Shown: positions 55,610-64,000 of the stretch, piece by piece | How positions within the stretch are numbered: the first letter of the stretch is position 1 | Layout of the letters: every line of letters starts with the position of its first letter | Assembly (NCBI RefSeq): GCF_009674495.1 | Contig: NZ_WKJN01000003.1 | Span: 273,581-337,580 of the forward strand | Length of the DNA stretch: 64,000 nucleotides | Direction: 5' to 3' | Source: Duganella alba | GTDB lineage: Bacteria > Pseudomonadota > Gammaproteobacteria > Burkholderiales > Burkholderiaceae_D | The notes under the pieces: generated by a model | The model's database searches: none | Told to the model about the DNA's origin: nothing | The model's input: only the letters and a program-made list of their open reading frames with translations | Translations under genes and position numbers: made by a program

Positions 55610-57031
55610 TTAACGCGCCGAGCCCCTTGCAACTTGCTCGCCAGCGTTGCTGCTCAACCGCAGCGCATCGGCCAGGCCCAGCAGGCTGACCAGCGCCACC
55701 AGCAGGAAGGCCAGCCGGTAGTCGATGGCGGCCCAGCCGCCGATGCCCAACTGCTGCGCGCTCCAGTGTCCCAGCCGCACGCCGCTGGCGCCCAGCGCCA
55801 CGCCAAGGCCGAGCGCGACCTGGAAGGCAGTGCTGAACAAGGTGTTGGCGGCCGCCATGCGCTGCTGCGGCACGTCGGCAAAGGCGATGGTATTGAGCGC
55901 GCTGAACTGCATGGAGCGCGTCAGGCCGCCGACAAACAGCACGGCCGCGATCAGCCACACCGGCGTGGCCGGCGTCAACAAGGCGCAGGCGGCCAGCGAG
56001 GCCACGTTGGCCAGGCCGTTGACCAGGATCACCGGCTTGAAGCCGAAGCGGCGCAGGATCGGCGTGGTGGCCGGCTTCATCATCAGGTTGCCGGCGAACA
56101 CCGCGATCACCAGCAGGCCGGAATGGAAGGCGTCCAGCCCGAAGCCCAGCTGGAACATCAGTGGCAGCAGGAACGGCACCGCGCCGATCGCCATGCGGAA
56201 CAGCGAGCCGCCGACAATGGTGATGGAGAACGTCGGTATCGCCAGCGACGACAGATCGATCAGCGGATGGGCGGCGCGCTTCAGATGCCAGCCCAGCGCC
56301 GCCAGCAGCAGCGCACCGGCCAGCAGGCAGGCACCCGCCTCGCTCCAGTCCGGGTTCTGCCCGCCGATCACTTCCGCCCCCCAGGTCAGCAGCAGCAAGG
56401 CGCTGCCGCTTAACAAAAATCCGGGCCAGTCGAACGGGCGGGGCTCGGCCGCGCGCTTGTCGGGAATCAGCCACCACGCCAGCGCCAGCGCGATCACGCC
56501 CAGCGGCAGGTTCAGGTAAAAGATCCAGCGCCACGATGCATAGCTGGTGATGAAGCCGCCCACCGGCGGCCCCAGCACCGGCGCCACCAGCGCCGGCCAG
56601 GTCAACGTGGCGATCACCGAAATCAGCCTTTCCTTCGGCGTGTTGTTCAGCACGACAAGGCGGCCGACCGGCACCATCATCGCCCCGCCCGCGCCTTGCA
56701 GCACGCGCAGCCAGACAAACTCGCCGAGGCTGTTGGCCATGCCGCACAACACCGACGCCAGCGTGAAGATCGCCAGGGCCATCGCAAACACGCGGCGCGC
56801 GCCGAAGCGTTCGGCCACCCAGCCGCTGATCGGAATGAACACGCCCAGGGTCAGCAGGTAGGCGCTGACGCCGATGTTCAAGGCCAGTGGCGCGACGCCG
56901 AACGAGCGCGCGATGTCCGGCACCGCCGTGGTGATCACGGTGCCGTCCAGGTTCTCCATGAAGAACGCACCGGCCACCAGCAAGGCGATCCATTTGCTGT
57001 TGACCACCGCGCCCACTGTCCCGCTTTGCAT
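55610..57031 (-). CDS. MFS multidrug efflux transporter, DHA2 (14-helix) family
   Basis: A 473-residue membrane protein with about fourteen hydrophobic segments. Family motifs are LDGTVITTAVPDIA in helix 1, GWVAERFGARRVF (motif A) and LGPPVGGFI (motif C), as in EmrB-type drug/proton antiporters. No periplasmic adaptor (emrA) is adjacent. It sits outside the sugar operons and is unlikely to be a uronate importer. An upstream open frame exists, but ATG 57031 gives the normal start. Confidence 0.88.
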   Translation of the reverse strand: MQSGTVGAVVNSKWIALLVAGAFFMENLDGTVITTAVPDIARSFGVAPLALNIGVSAYLLTLGVFIPISGWVAERFGARRVFAMALAIFTLASVLCGMANSLGEFVWLRVLQGAGGAMMVPVGRLVVLNNTPKERLISVIATLTWPALVAPVLGPPVGGFITSYASWRWIFYLNLPLGVIALALAWWLIPDKRAAEPRPFDWPGFLLSGSALLLLTWGAEVIGGQNPDWSEAGACLLAGALLLAALGWHLKRAAHPLIDLSSLAIPTFSITIVGGSLFRMAIGAVPFLLPLMFQLGFGLDAFHSGLLVIAVFAGNLMMKPATTPILRRFGFKPVILVNGLANVASLAACALLTPATPVWLIAAVLFVGGLTRSMQFSALNTIAFADVPQQRMAAANTLFSTAFQVALGLGVALGASGVRLGHWSAQQLGIGGWAAIDYRLAFLLVALVSLLGLADALRLSSNAGEQVARGSAR

Positions 57032-57237
57032 ACGCCGCCCTTGCCGTCATTGGTTCAACGCGACATTCTGCCGCATCGCCGTCATTCCCGCACGCATGCT
57101 TGCAAAACGCTAGCTTTGGTTCATTCATGCAAGTGTGTTGGAACTGCCACGAATTTTGCGAACACTCGTGCCATTTCCTCAAGACTGCTATAGAGTCGAG
57201 CTACCGAGCACAACCAAAAACATCGGAGACAAACCAC

Positions 57238-58557
57238 ATGAAGAGAACTGCCGCATCCGCAGCGTGCATGACCGCGCTCGCCCTGTTCGCCGGCCACGCC
57301 GCCGCCCAATCCTCAGTCACCATGTACGGCACCATCGACGTCGGCATCGACCGCATCGACAAAAGCCAGGGCAATGTGCAGGGCACGGTATTTGGCGTCA
57401 GTGGCGCCACGCCTGTGCCTAACAGCATCGCCGCGCCGGCCAGCGTGACGACGCGCCTGAGCCCCTCGCACACGCGCCAGAGCAATATCGGTTTCAAGGG
57501 TGTGGAAGACCTGGGCGGCGGCTATCGCGGCTTGTTCGTGCTGGAGGGCGGCATCACCGCCGACAATGGCGGCCTCGCCAACGACAACCGCCTGTTCGGC
57601 CGCCAGGCCTACGTGGGCCTGACCACGCCGGTCGGTGAAGTCAAGCTGGGCCGCCAGGCCAGCCCGATGCTGATCGCCTACTACCTGGTGACGCCGGAAG
57701 CGCTGGGCAGCACCGACTTCTTCGGCGCCGGCCTGGTGGTCAACACCGTGCAGACCTGGCAGGACAACCAGGTCAGCTACGCGATCAAGAAAGGCCCGAT
57801 CACGGCGATCCTGTCCTACGCCACCAATGCCGGCATCGGCAGCGGCATCAGCGCGGCGCGCTCGACCGCCACCGCCTCGACGCCGGTGGCCACCGGCACC
57901 ACCGGCCAGATCGTCGGCGGCCTGACCGCCGGTGCGGAAACCGCCAGCGGCCGCGGCAAGGCTGCCGGCGCCATGCTGGCCTACCGTACCGACGACCTGG
58001 TGGCGCTGGCGTCCTACCACCGCAACAACTTCGACAACGTGCCGATCGGCGTGGTGTCGGGCACCACGCTGGTGCCGCTGTTCATCGGCGAGAAATTCAC
58101 CTCCTACATGGGCGCGGTGAAGTACACCTTCCCCGGCATCGGCACCTCGCTCGCCATCGGCGGCCACGAAGCCAAGTTCGACCTGCGCGGCGCCACCGAT
58201 CCGAAAGTGCGCACCTGGACCGCGACGCTCAAGCATCCGGTCGGCGCCTTCGACCTGAGCGTGATCCTGCTCGATACGCGCTTCACCAACTACACCGAGG
58301 GCAAGGACCGTGGCCTGATGTTCGGCGCCGACTACAACTTCTCCAAGCGCACGGCGCTGTACTCGCGCTTCGGCGGCATCAAGGACACGCGCGGCAAGAC
58401 GGTGGTCAGCAGCGCGACGCCGCTGCCGCTGGCGGGCGGTCCGGGCGCGATCCTGATCCCGCTGGGCACGCAGGAAGTGCCGCTGTTCTCCGGCGCCGGC
58501 CAGAACATCGACGCCCGCACCACCATGGTCAGCCTCGGCATCCGCCACTCGTTCTAA
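57238..58557 (+). CDS. Trimeric porin, betaproteobacterial type (second copy)
   Basis: A 439-residue outer-membrane porin with a signal peptide (about 1-23, ending HAAAQ). The mature start SVTMYGTIDVGI and NIGFKGVEDLGGGYRGLFVLE match the same family as the porin at 14359, but it is 76 residues longer, with Ala/Thr-rich loop insertions (near 200-245). C-terminal Phe as required. A longer open frame begins at 57100, but the ATG at 57238 gives the signal peptide. It ends four bases before a long hairpin. Confidence 0.93.
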   Translation: MKRTAASAACMTALALFAGHAAAQSSVTMYGTIDVGIDRIDKSQGNVQGTVFGVSGATPVPNSIAAPASVTTRLSPSHTRQSNIGFKGVEDLGGGYRGLFVLEGGITADNGGLANDNRLFGRQAYVGLTTPVGEVKLGRQASPMLIAYYLVTPEALGSTDFFGAGLVVNTVQTWQDNQVSYAIKKGPITAILSYATNAGIGSGISAARSTATASTPVATGTTGQIVGGLTAGAETASGRGKAAGAMLAYRTDDLVALASYHRNNFDNVPIGVVSGTTLVPLFIGEKFTSYMGAVKYTFPGIGTSLAIGGHEAKFDLRGATDPKVRTWTATLKHPVGAFDLSVILLDTRFTNYTEGKDRGLMFGADYNFSKRTALYSRFGGIKDTRGKTVVSSATPLPLAGGPGAILIPLGTQEVPLFSGAGQNIDARTTMVSLGIRHSF

Positions 58558-58560
58558 AAC

Positions 58561-58632
58561 AAACCGGGGTCAGTGCCGACATTCGGACATTTCGCTCGCG
58601 AAATGTCCGAATGTCGGCACTGACCCCGGTTT
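58561..58632. terminator. 72-bp perfect hairpin between convergent genes
   Basis: Two perfectly complementary 35-base arms (58561-58595 and 58598-58632) enclose a two-base loop. Each arm begins AAACCGGGGTCAGTGCC and continues through GACATTCGGACATTTCG. The A and T tracts at the ends make it a bidirectional terminator for the porin (+) and terD (-). The GGGGTCAG core relates it loosely to the palindromes at 23169 and 33624. Confidence 0.9.
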
Positions 58633-58638
58633 TAGAAA

Positions 58639-59220
58639 TTACAGATGCGCGGCGATCTGCGGCAGCAGGTCGTCAAACGTGCGGCCGTTGCCGTTTTCGC
58701 CGATGGCGTGCATCTTCCATTCGCCATTGTGGCGATACAGCTTGGCCATGATCTGCGCCGAGTGCGGTCCCTGCACCGACAGATTGAACCGCGCCACTTC
58801 CTTGCCGCCGGCCGCATCGACCAGGCGGCAATAGGCGTTCTCCACCTGCGAGAAGGTCTGGCCGGTGAAGCTGTTCACCGTGAACACCAGGCTCTTGATG
58901 TGCGACGGCACGGCGTTCAGGTCGACATTGATCTGCTCATCGTCGCCATCGCCGGCGCCGGTGCGGTTGTCGCCGGTGTGGACGATGCTGCCGTCCTTGC
59001 TCTTCAGCTGGCGGAAGAAGATCACGTCCACCGGACGGTGGCCTTCGTCGAACATCACGCACGATGCGTCGAGGTCCACCGCTTCGGTCTTGGAACCGAA
59101 GCCGAGGAAGCCCTTGCTCTTGATGGCGTCCCAGCCCAGACCCATGGTCACGCGGCCCAATGCGCCGCCGGCTTCCTTCTCCAGAGAGATCTTCTGGCCC
59201 TTGCTCAAATTGACTGACAT
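58639..59220 (-). CDS. terD: TerD-family calcium-binding stress protein (distal copy)
   Basis: A 193-residue TerD-fold protein. Typical segments are the N-terminal LSKGQKISLEKEAGG, the DLDASCVMFDE strand and the Ca-binding [13 protein letters not shown] near residues 83-95. TerD proteins act in tellurite/oxidative stress and phage-inhibition phenotypes, probably at the membrane. Last gene of the DUF475-terD-AIM24-terD operon, 16 bases after the AIM24 gene. It ends at the 72-bp hairpin. Confidence 0.9.
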   Translation of the reverse strand: MSVNLSKGQKISLEKEAGGALGRVTMGLGWDAIKSKGFLGFGSKTEAVDLDASCVMFDEGHRPVDVIFFRQLKSKDGSIVHTGDNRTGAGDGDDEQINVDLNAVPSHIKSLVFTVNSFTGQTFSQVENAYCRLVDAAGGKEVARFNLSVQGPHSAQIMAKLYRHNGEWKMHAIGENGNGRTFDDLLPQIAAHL

Positions 59221-59236
59221 AGTTACTCCTTGAATT

Positions 59237-59935
59237 TTACGAGGCCGACTGACGCGTCAGCCAGGCTTGCAGCGATCCGCTGTTGCGCGAACAGATCAAA
59301 ATCTTGCCCTTGCCCGAGAAGCGCAGCACCAGGCCTTCCCCGCTGGTCTGGCTGTTCACCAGATTGCTGAGGAAGCCGCTGTTGCCGCCCGTGGTGACCG
59401 AGATTTCATAGCGCAGCGCGCTGTCCCATGCCACCACGTGCGCGTTGTCGATGATGACGTCGCGCCCCGGTTCCACCTCCAGCTGCGAGATCGAACCGAA
59501 ACCCGACACCACGGCCTGGCCCACGCCGCTGGTTTCGGTGATGAAGAAACCGCCGCTGCCGGCGAACAGCGCGTTGCCCAGGCTTTGCGTGCGCACCTTC
59601 AGTTCCACGCCGGAGGTGGCGGCGACAAACGCGCCGTCGCTCAGCATGTACTGCTGGTTGCCGAGATCCAGCGTCTGCATCGCGCCGGGCAAGGTTGGCG
59701 ACAGCAGGCAATCGCCGTCGCCGCGCACCGCTTCGATGTGCTGCTGGAAGAAGGACTCGCCGTTGGCGAAGCGCCGCATCAGTGCCGCGCCGATGCCGCC
59801 GGTGATCTTGCCCTTCAGGTCAAGCGCCGCTTCCATCATCACCATGGCGCCCGATTCGCAGTAGATTTTTTCTCCCTGGCGTAGCGATACATGAAGAAAT
59901 GGATCGACGTCACCGGTGATCGTAAATACAGGCAT
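59237..59935 (-). CDS. AIM24 / TIGR00266-family protein
   Basis: A 232-residue beta-rich protein of the AIM24 superfamily. It has FLHVSLRQGEKIYCESGAM near the start, GGIGAALMRRFANGESFF, and the tandem GNALFAGSGGFFITE repeat region. Function is not established; bacterial members occur within ter (chemical stress) operons, and the fold is related to tubby-like lipid-binding proteins. Here it is flanked by two terD genes, 16 and 24 bases away, which supports a shared role. Confidence 0.88.
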   Translation of the reverse strand: MPVFTITGDVDPFLHVSLRQGEKIYCESGAMVMMEAALDLKGKITGGIGAALMRRFANGESFFQQHIEAVRGDGDCLLSPTLPGAMQTLDLGNQQYMLSDGAFVAATSGVELKVRTQSLGNALFAGSGGFFITETSGVGQAVVSGFGSISQLEVEPGRDVIIDNAHVVAWDSALRYEISVTTGGNSGFLSNLVNSQTSGEGLVLRFSGKGKILICSRNSGSLQAWLTRQSAS

Positions 59936-59959
59936 GATTGCGAGTCCTTTCAGATAAAG

Positions 59960-60535
59960 TTAAACGCCTACGCCGAACGAGCCGGCCAGCGGACCGAGGC
60001 CGCCTTTGAAACCCTGGCCGACGGCCTTGAACTTCCAGTCGGCGCCGTTGCGATATACCTCGCCGAAGATCATGGCCGACTCGGTCGAGCCGTCTTCCGA
60101 CAGGTCGTAGCGAGCGATTTCGGCGTTGCTGCCGGCGTTCACCGTGCGGATGAAAGCCTTCTGCACCTGGCCGAAGTTCTGGCGGCGGGCGTCGCCCTCG
60201 TGGATCGTGACGCAGATGGCGATGCGCTCGACATCGGCCGGCACCCGGGTCAGGTCGATGGTGACGGTTTCGTCGTCGCCATCGCCGGCGCCGGTGCGGT
60301 TGTCGCCCGAGTGCAGCACCGACTGGTCGGTCGACTTCAGGTTGTTGTAGAAGATGAAGTCGCTGTCGTTGCGCACCTTGCCGTCGGCTTTCAACAGGAA
60401 GGCCGAGCCGTCCAGGTCGAACTGATTGCCATCGGTGGAACGCACGTCCCAGCCCAGGCCGACCGTGATCTTGGTCAGGCCGGGCGCTTCTTTGCTCAGG
60501 TTGACGTTGCCGCCTTTTTGCAGACTGATTGCCAT
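59960..60535 (-). CDS. terD: TerD-family calcium-binding stress protein (proximal copy)
   Basis: A 191-residue TerD protein. It has [19 protein letters not shown] at the start, [10 protein letters not shown], and the Ca-binding [13 protein letters not shown] near residues 77-89, the same loop as the distal copy. The two copies differ elsewhere, so they are ancient paralogues rather than a recent duplication. Preceded by an AAGGAG-type site and by a GC-rich hairpin after the DUF475 gene. Confidence 0.92.
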   Translation of the reverse strand: MAISLQKGGNVNLSKEAPGLTKITVGLGWDVRSTDGNQFDLDGSAFLLKADGKVRNDSDFIFYNNLKSTDQSVLHSGDNRTGAGDGDDETVTIDLTRVPADVERIAICVTIHEGDARRQNFGQVQKAFIRTVNAGSNAEIARYDLSEDGSTESAMIFGEVYRNGADWKFKAVGQGFKGGLGPLAGSFGVGV

Positions 60536-60579
60536 TTGTGATACTCCTTAATGAGAACCGGACTTGGGGTACTGCAAGG

Positions 60580-60612
60580 CGGCGGGCCGTGTCCGTAATA
60601 AACGGCCCGCCG
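60580..60612 (-). terminator. Hairpin between the DUF475 gene and terD
   Basis: CGGCGGGCCGT and ACGGCCCGCCG form an 11-base stem with an 11-base loop, seven bases after the DUF475 stop. There is no T tract, so it may stabilise the upstream message or attenuate the operon. Confidence 0.55.
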
Positions 60613-60618
60613 TATTCT

Positions 60619-61671
60619 TTACGCCGTGACGGCGAGTGTCTTGGCCTGCTGGCGGCGGTGGCGTACCGAGGACCACACCGAGGCGCCGATGAAGGCCACG
60701 CCTATCAGGCCGGTGAAGATTTCAGGCACATGGAACTTCATGCTGGCCAACATGATCGCGGCCAGGATACCGATCGCATAATGGGCGCCGTGCTCCAGGT
60801 ACACGAACTGGTCGAGCGTGCCTTTCTTCACCAGGTAAATCGTCATCGAGCGGACAAACATCGCACCGATCGCCAGGCCCAGCATGATGATCACGACGTC
60901 GGTGGTGATGGCGAACGCGCCGATCACGCCATCGAAGCTGAACGATGCATCCAGCACTTCCAGGTACAGGAAGCCGCCGATACCGCCCTTCTTGACCATG
61001 TCGCCGACGTTGCCGCCGCCTTCTTCTTCCTTCTCCAGCAGGCTGCTGATGCCGTCGACAAAGACGTAGATCAGGATGCCCCACAGGCCGGACATCAGCA
61101 CCACCATCTTCTGCGCTTCAGCCACCAGGCCCATGCAGGCCATCAGCACGCCGATGGAAATCATCACGGAGATGGATGAGACCTTGCCCAGCGTGCCGAG
61201 TTTCTTCTCGAAGTTGCCCAGCCAGTGCGTTTCCTTTTCCGAATCGAGCAGGAAGTTCAGGAACACCAGCAGCAGGAACATGCCGCCGAATGCCGCCACC
61301 TCAGCGTGGTGATTGGTCAGGTGCATCGAGTAGGTCTGCGGATCGTTCAGCGCCAGTGTCCACACATCCATGATGCCGATGTCGGCCGCCACCGCCACGA
61401 TCACCAGCGGGAACAGCAAGCGCATACCGAACACGGCGATGATGATGCCGACGCCGAGGAACAGCTTCTGCCAGTACTCGTTCCAGTTCTTCAGCACGGA
61501 GGCGTTGACCACCGCGTTATCGAACGACAGCGACACTTCCATCGCCGCCAGGATCAGCGCGATACCGAAGGCGGACAGCGCGCCGCTCCACCCCGCCAGG
61601 GAGTAGCCCCACCAGCCTGCCACCGCAAGGCAGACAAAGCTGACGAGGAAAGAAATTCTGAAGTGCTTCAT
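60619..61671 (-). CDS. DUF475 (TerC-like) integral membrane protein
   Basis: A 350-residue protein with about nine membrane helices. Acidic, TerC-like motifs occur in helices: MEVSLSFDNAVVNASVL near residue 45 and LDASFSFDGVIGAFAIT near 240. These two FDN/FDG half-repeats are the TerC/DUF475 hallmark, suggesting metal-ion or redox-linked transport. A cytoplasmic Glu/Gly-rich loop lies between. It is the first gene of the stress operon and divergent from a LysR regulator. Confidence 0.9.
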   Translation of the reverse strand: MKHFRISFLVSFVCLAVAGWWGYSLAGWSGALSAFGIALILAAMEVSLSFDNAVVNASVLKNWNEYWQKLFLGVGIIIAVFGMRLLFPLVIVAVAADIGIMDVWTLALNDPQTYSMHLTNHHAEVAAFGGMFLLLVFLNFLLDSEKETHWLGNFEKKLGTLGKVSSISVMISIGVLMACMGLVAEAQKMVVLMSGLWGILIYVFVDGISSLLEKEEEGGGNVGDMVKKGGIGGFLYLEVLDASFSFDGVIGAFAITTDVVIIMLGLAIGAMFVRSMTIYLVKKGTLDQFVYLEHGAHYAIGILAAIMLASMKFHVPEIFTGLIGVAFIGASVWSSVRHRRQQAKTLAVTA

Positions 61672-61772
61672 CGTTTTCTCTCGTATTTATTAATCGATGG
61701 ACGCAGTGTAAAGAAAACCGGTGATTTGAAAAATAGAAGATAATTGAAGTATTACTTCGTAAAAACCGAACC

Positions 61773-62690
61773 ATGAAAAACAGCGGATTGAATTTCAGAC
61801 ACTTGTATTTCTTCTGGATGGTGGCCAAGGAAGGCGGCGTCACGCGCGCCGCCGAGCGTCTCGGGCTGGCGGTGCAGACCATCAGCATGCAGCTGGCGTC
61901 GCTGGAACAATCGATCGGCAAGCAGCTATTGGAACCGCAGGGACGGCGCCTGGTGCCGACCGAGGCGGGCAAGCTGGCGCTCAGCTATTGCGAACAGATC
62001 TTCCTGCTGGGCGACCAGTTGCAGGATGCGCTGGAAGAAGCGGAAAACGACAAGATGCGTCTGACGGTCGGCATCTCCGATTCGCTGCCCAAGCTGATCG
62101 CCTTCCGCCTGCTGCAGGCCACGCAGCAGATGGACACGCGCGTGCATCTGGTTTGCATGGAGGATGAATTCGAAAACCTGCTGGCCGACCTGGCGCTGGG
62201 CAAGCTGGACGTGGTGCTGACCGACCGCACCGTGCGCGCCGGCGGCAGCCTGAAGGTGTTCAGCCACCTGCTGGGCGAAAGCGACATGAAACTGTTCGGC
62301 GTGCCCAAGCTGGCGCGCAAATACCGCCGCGACTTCCCCGCCAGCCTGGACGGCGCGCCGCTGCTGGTCCCCACCCGCAACAACGCGCTGCGCGGCCGCA
62401 TCGACGCCTGGCTGGTCGAGCACAAGGTGCGGCCGCAGATCGTTGCCGAGTTCGAGGACAACGCCATGCTCAACACCTTCGGCCGCAACGGTCTGGGCCT
62501 GTTCTTCGCGCCGTCGGCGCTGGCGCAGGACATCGAAGACCAGTTCGGCGCGGTGCTGGTCGGCGATGCGCCGGAGCTGCGCGAACATTTCTACGCCATC
62601 TCCAATGCCCGCAAAATTACTCACCCGGCAATTGAAGCGATTCTGAATGCAGTGCACAGCGGCTTGTTCTTCGTTAGCTCGCACGATTAA
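61773..62690 (+). CDS. LysR-family regulator, NhaR-like
   Basis: A 305-residue LysR regulator. The HTH is NFRHLYFFWMVAKEGGVT, then AAERLGLAVQTISMQ, the subgroup containing NhaR, which responds to sodium in E. coli. The FFW tryptophan and the QLLEPQGRRLVPTEAG segment are typical of that subgroup. It is divergent from the DUF475-ter operon with 101 bases between, so control of that stress operon, rather than nhaA, is the likely role. No nhaA is nearby. Confidence 0.88.
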   Translation: MKNSGLNFRHLYFFWMVAKEGGVTRAAERLGLAVQTISMQLASLEQSIGKQLLEPQGRRLVPTEAGKLALSYCEQIFLLGDQLQDALEEAENDKMRLTVGISDSLPKLIAFRLLQATQQMDTRVHLVCMEDEFENLLADLALGKLDVVLTDRTVRAGGSLKVFSHLLGESDMKLFGVPKLARKYRRDFPASLDGAPLLVPTRNNALRGRIDAWLVEHKVRPQIVAEFEDNAMLNTFGRNGLGLFFAPSALAQDIEDQFGAVLVGDAPELREHFYAISNARKITHPAIEAILNAVHSGLFFVSSHD

Positions 62691-63000
62691 TCGCGGATTA
62701 CTCTGTTCCAGCGCAAATCCGCGCTAAATACCCCACCTAGAATTAATGACGCCTCCCCTGAAATCGGGGCCAGGCGCATTCCCGCGTTGTTATATTTGGT
62801 GAGAATTTCCAGCTTTAAATCGATTATTCTCTTAAACATCTTTCATATCAGAAAAATAATTACCAAAAGTGTGTGAGATATGCGAATATATTGATATTCG
62901 GCAACAATTATAGCCATCCTTTAACACACCCTCCAGCGAGATTCCCTTGATAGCAGCCCACATTCAGCCTCCTGCCCGGTGTCTGCCGGCACGGTTTGCC
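62691..63000. other. Intergenic region before the OmpA-family gene
   Basis: About 310 bases, AT-rich in the second half. Near its start CGCGGATT/AATCCGCG (62692-62723) could form a weak stem with a long loop. A stronger structure lies at 62750-62776. The remainder probably holds the promoter for the gene starting near 63001, but no confident hexamers were assigned. Confidence 0.5.
62750..62776 (+). terminator. Hairpin downstream of the NhaR-like gene
   Basis: CGCCT-CCCC pairs with GGGG-AGGCG across a seven-base loop, with a two-base bulge. It lies 60 bases after the LysR stop and probably ends that transcript. Confidence 0.5.
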
Positions 63001-64000
63001 GTGAAATTCATGGTGGTGGCCGTTTGCACCACCATCGTCAGCGGCTGCGCCACCGATCCCCGCACGGGGCAGCCATCGTTCAAGCAAACTTTCGCCAGCG
63101 ACGATCCGTGCGCCAACAACGCCCGTAACATCGGGATTGTCGCCGGCGCCCTGGCTGGCGCCATTCTGGCCAACCAGGTCAAGCATTCGAACGGTGCGCG
63201 CGTGGTCGGCGCGCTGGCTGGCGCCACCATCGGCGGCCTGATCGGCAAGGACATGGACGACCGTCGTTGCGCTTTGTCCAAGATTGCCAAGCAATACGAC
63301 CTGAAGTTACAGACGTCGACCGTCAGCGCCAGCGGCGAGGTGATCGCCGACAGTAATCTGAAAAATAATCCCAACGCCGAACAAATCAAGAAAAGCGCGG
63401 TCGGCATGGTGGTGGAGATTCGCGACCAGCCGGAACGCGGCGGTCATTTTGAAACCAATTCCGATCAATTAACCGAACAGGCGCAACGTTATTTCTCGGC
63501 CATCGCCGATTCCTATAACGCCCGTATTAACGCGAATAATATTAGCGATCCGCAAGCCAAGGCCGACTATATTGCCCAGATCAGCAAGCGTAAAATCCTG
63601 CTGATCGGCCATACCGACGATACCGGCAATTCGCGCCTGAATGCCGACCTGTCGGAACGCCGCGCGCGCGCTGTCGCCGCCTACATGGAAAAGCGCGGCA
63701 TCCCGCAGGATTCGCTGTATTTCCAGGGCGCCGGCGAGTCCTATCCGATTGCCGACAACAACACCGACGAAGGCCGGGCGCAGAACCGCCGCGTTGAAAT
63801 TGTCGAGGTGGCCGACACGGATTCCTTCAACCGCTTCCTGGCCGACCGCAAGCCGCGCTACGAGTTCTATCGTCCTGACGCGGCGCCGGCGCCAGCCGTC
63901 GCTGCCGCAGCAGGCCCGGCGCCCTCCACGGCAACCGCCGCCGCCAAGCCTGCGCCAGCGAAACCCAGCAGCAAGTCCGCGCCGCCGGCCATCGCCGCCG
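63001..64000 (+). CDS. OmpA-family lipoprotein, truncated by the window edge
   Basis: About 333 residues are visible with no stop before the right edge. A short lipoprotein signal (lipobox VSGC, Cys16) leads to a glycine-zipper segment (GIVAGALAGAILANQ near 42-56, then GALAGATIGGLIGKDMD), then an OmpA peptidoglycan-binding domain (about 195-275; GHTDDTGNSRLNADLSERRA and AQNRRVEI). A Pro/Ala-rich tail follows. The start is unclear: GTG 63001 gives a compact signal, while an in-frame TTG at 62947 would add 18 residues. It probably anchors the outer membrane to peptidoglycan. Confidence 0.85.
   Translation, partial: MKFMVVAVCTTIVSGCATDPRTGQPSFKQTFASDDPCANNARNIGIVAGALAGAILANQVKHSNGARVVGALAGATIGGLIGKDMDDRRCALSKIAKQYDLKLQTSTVSASGEVIADSNLKNNPNAEQIKKSAVGMVVEIRDQPERGGHFETNSDQLTEQAQRYFSAIADSYNARINANNISDPQAKADYIAQISKRKILLIGHTDDTGNSRLNADLSERRARAVAAYMEKRGIPQDSLYFQGAGESYPIADNNTDEGRAQNRRVEIVEVADTDSFNRFLADRKPRYEFYRPDAAPAPAVAAAAGPAPSTATAAAKPAPAKPSSKSAPPAIAA

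Noticed and set aside
55610..57031. DHA2 MFS as the galacturonate transporter
   Set aside because: Its 14-helix drug-exporter motifs (A and C) indicate efflux, and it is separated from the island by the HDOD gene.

Overview
The window looks like chromosomal DNA of a high-GC betaproteobacterium. Several things point to Burkholderiales, most likely Oxalobacteraceae (Massilia/Duganella-like): the division and cell wall (dcw) gene order, two betaproteobacterial trimeric porins, an A-type RNase P RNA about 338 nt long, a beta-type RpoH, and short GGGTC-type palindromes between genes. The family assignment is inference. No tRNA, rRNA, CRISPR array, prophage or intact insertion sequence was seen.

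Region 1 (1-7.8 kb, minus strand) is the start of the dcw cluster: mraZ, rsmH, ftsL, ftsI, murE, murF, mraY and the first codons of murD. The genes are tightly spaced or overlap, and a four-repeat MraZ operator lies upstream. Region 2 (8.2-15.5 kb) holds a LysR regulator divergent from an alpha/beta hydrolase, glpK, rnpB, a thiamine-diphosphate enzyme, a small exported protein and a porin. A 705-base gene-free stretch follows, with a possible transposase remnant.

Region 3 (16.1-23.1 kb) is a six-gene operon: FAD amine-oxidase-like protein, DUF1365 protein, cyclopropane-fatty-acid-synthase-like methyltransferase, chalcone-isomerase-like protein, MFS carrier and SDR. It is divergent from a MerR/B12-domain regulator that keeps the CarH/LitR cobalamin-binding residues. 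This suggests a light- or photooxidative-stress-controlled membrane-lipid modification locus. Region 4 (23.3-27 kb) holds ftsY-ftsE-ftsX and rpoH; the rpoH promoter is overlapped by a CIRCE (HrcA) element. Region 5 (27.1-33.6 kb) has a small lipoprotein, gamma-glutamyltransferase, a type I signal peptidase, and an ABC exporter whose permease is fused to a CPBP intramembrane protease.

Region 6 (33.7-54.7 kb) is a pectin/galacturonate utilisation island. A TonB receptor, an acetylesterase, a polygalacturonase-pectin methylesterase fusion, an exopolygalacturonase, a second pectinesterase-like protein, a GH43 lipoprotein and a beta-lactamase-fold hydrolase act on the polymer. Uronate dehydrogenase, an SMP-30 lactonase, galactarate dehydratase, 5-dehydro-4-deoxyglucarate dehydratase and a ketoglutarate-semialdehyde dehydrogenase then give a complete oxidative route from galacturonate to 2-oxoglutarate. 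Two GntR/FCD regulators with distinct palindromic operators flank it. No obvious inner-membrane uronate transporter is present.

Region 7 (54.7-64 kb) has an HDOD protein, a DHA2 MFS exporter, a second porin, a 72-bp near-perfect hairpin, a DUF475-terD-AIM24-terD stress operon with a divergent NhaR-like LysR regulator, and a truncated OmpA-family lipoprotein at the right edge.
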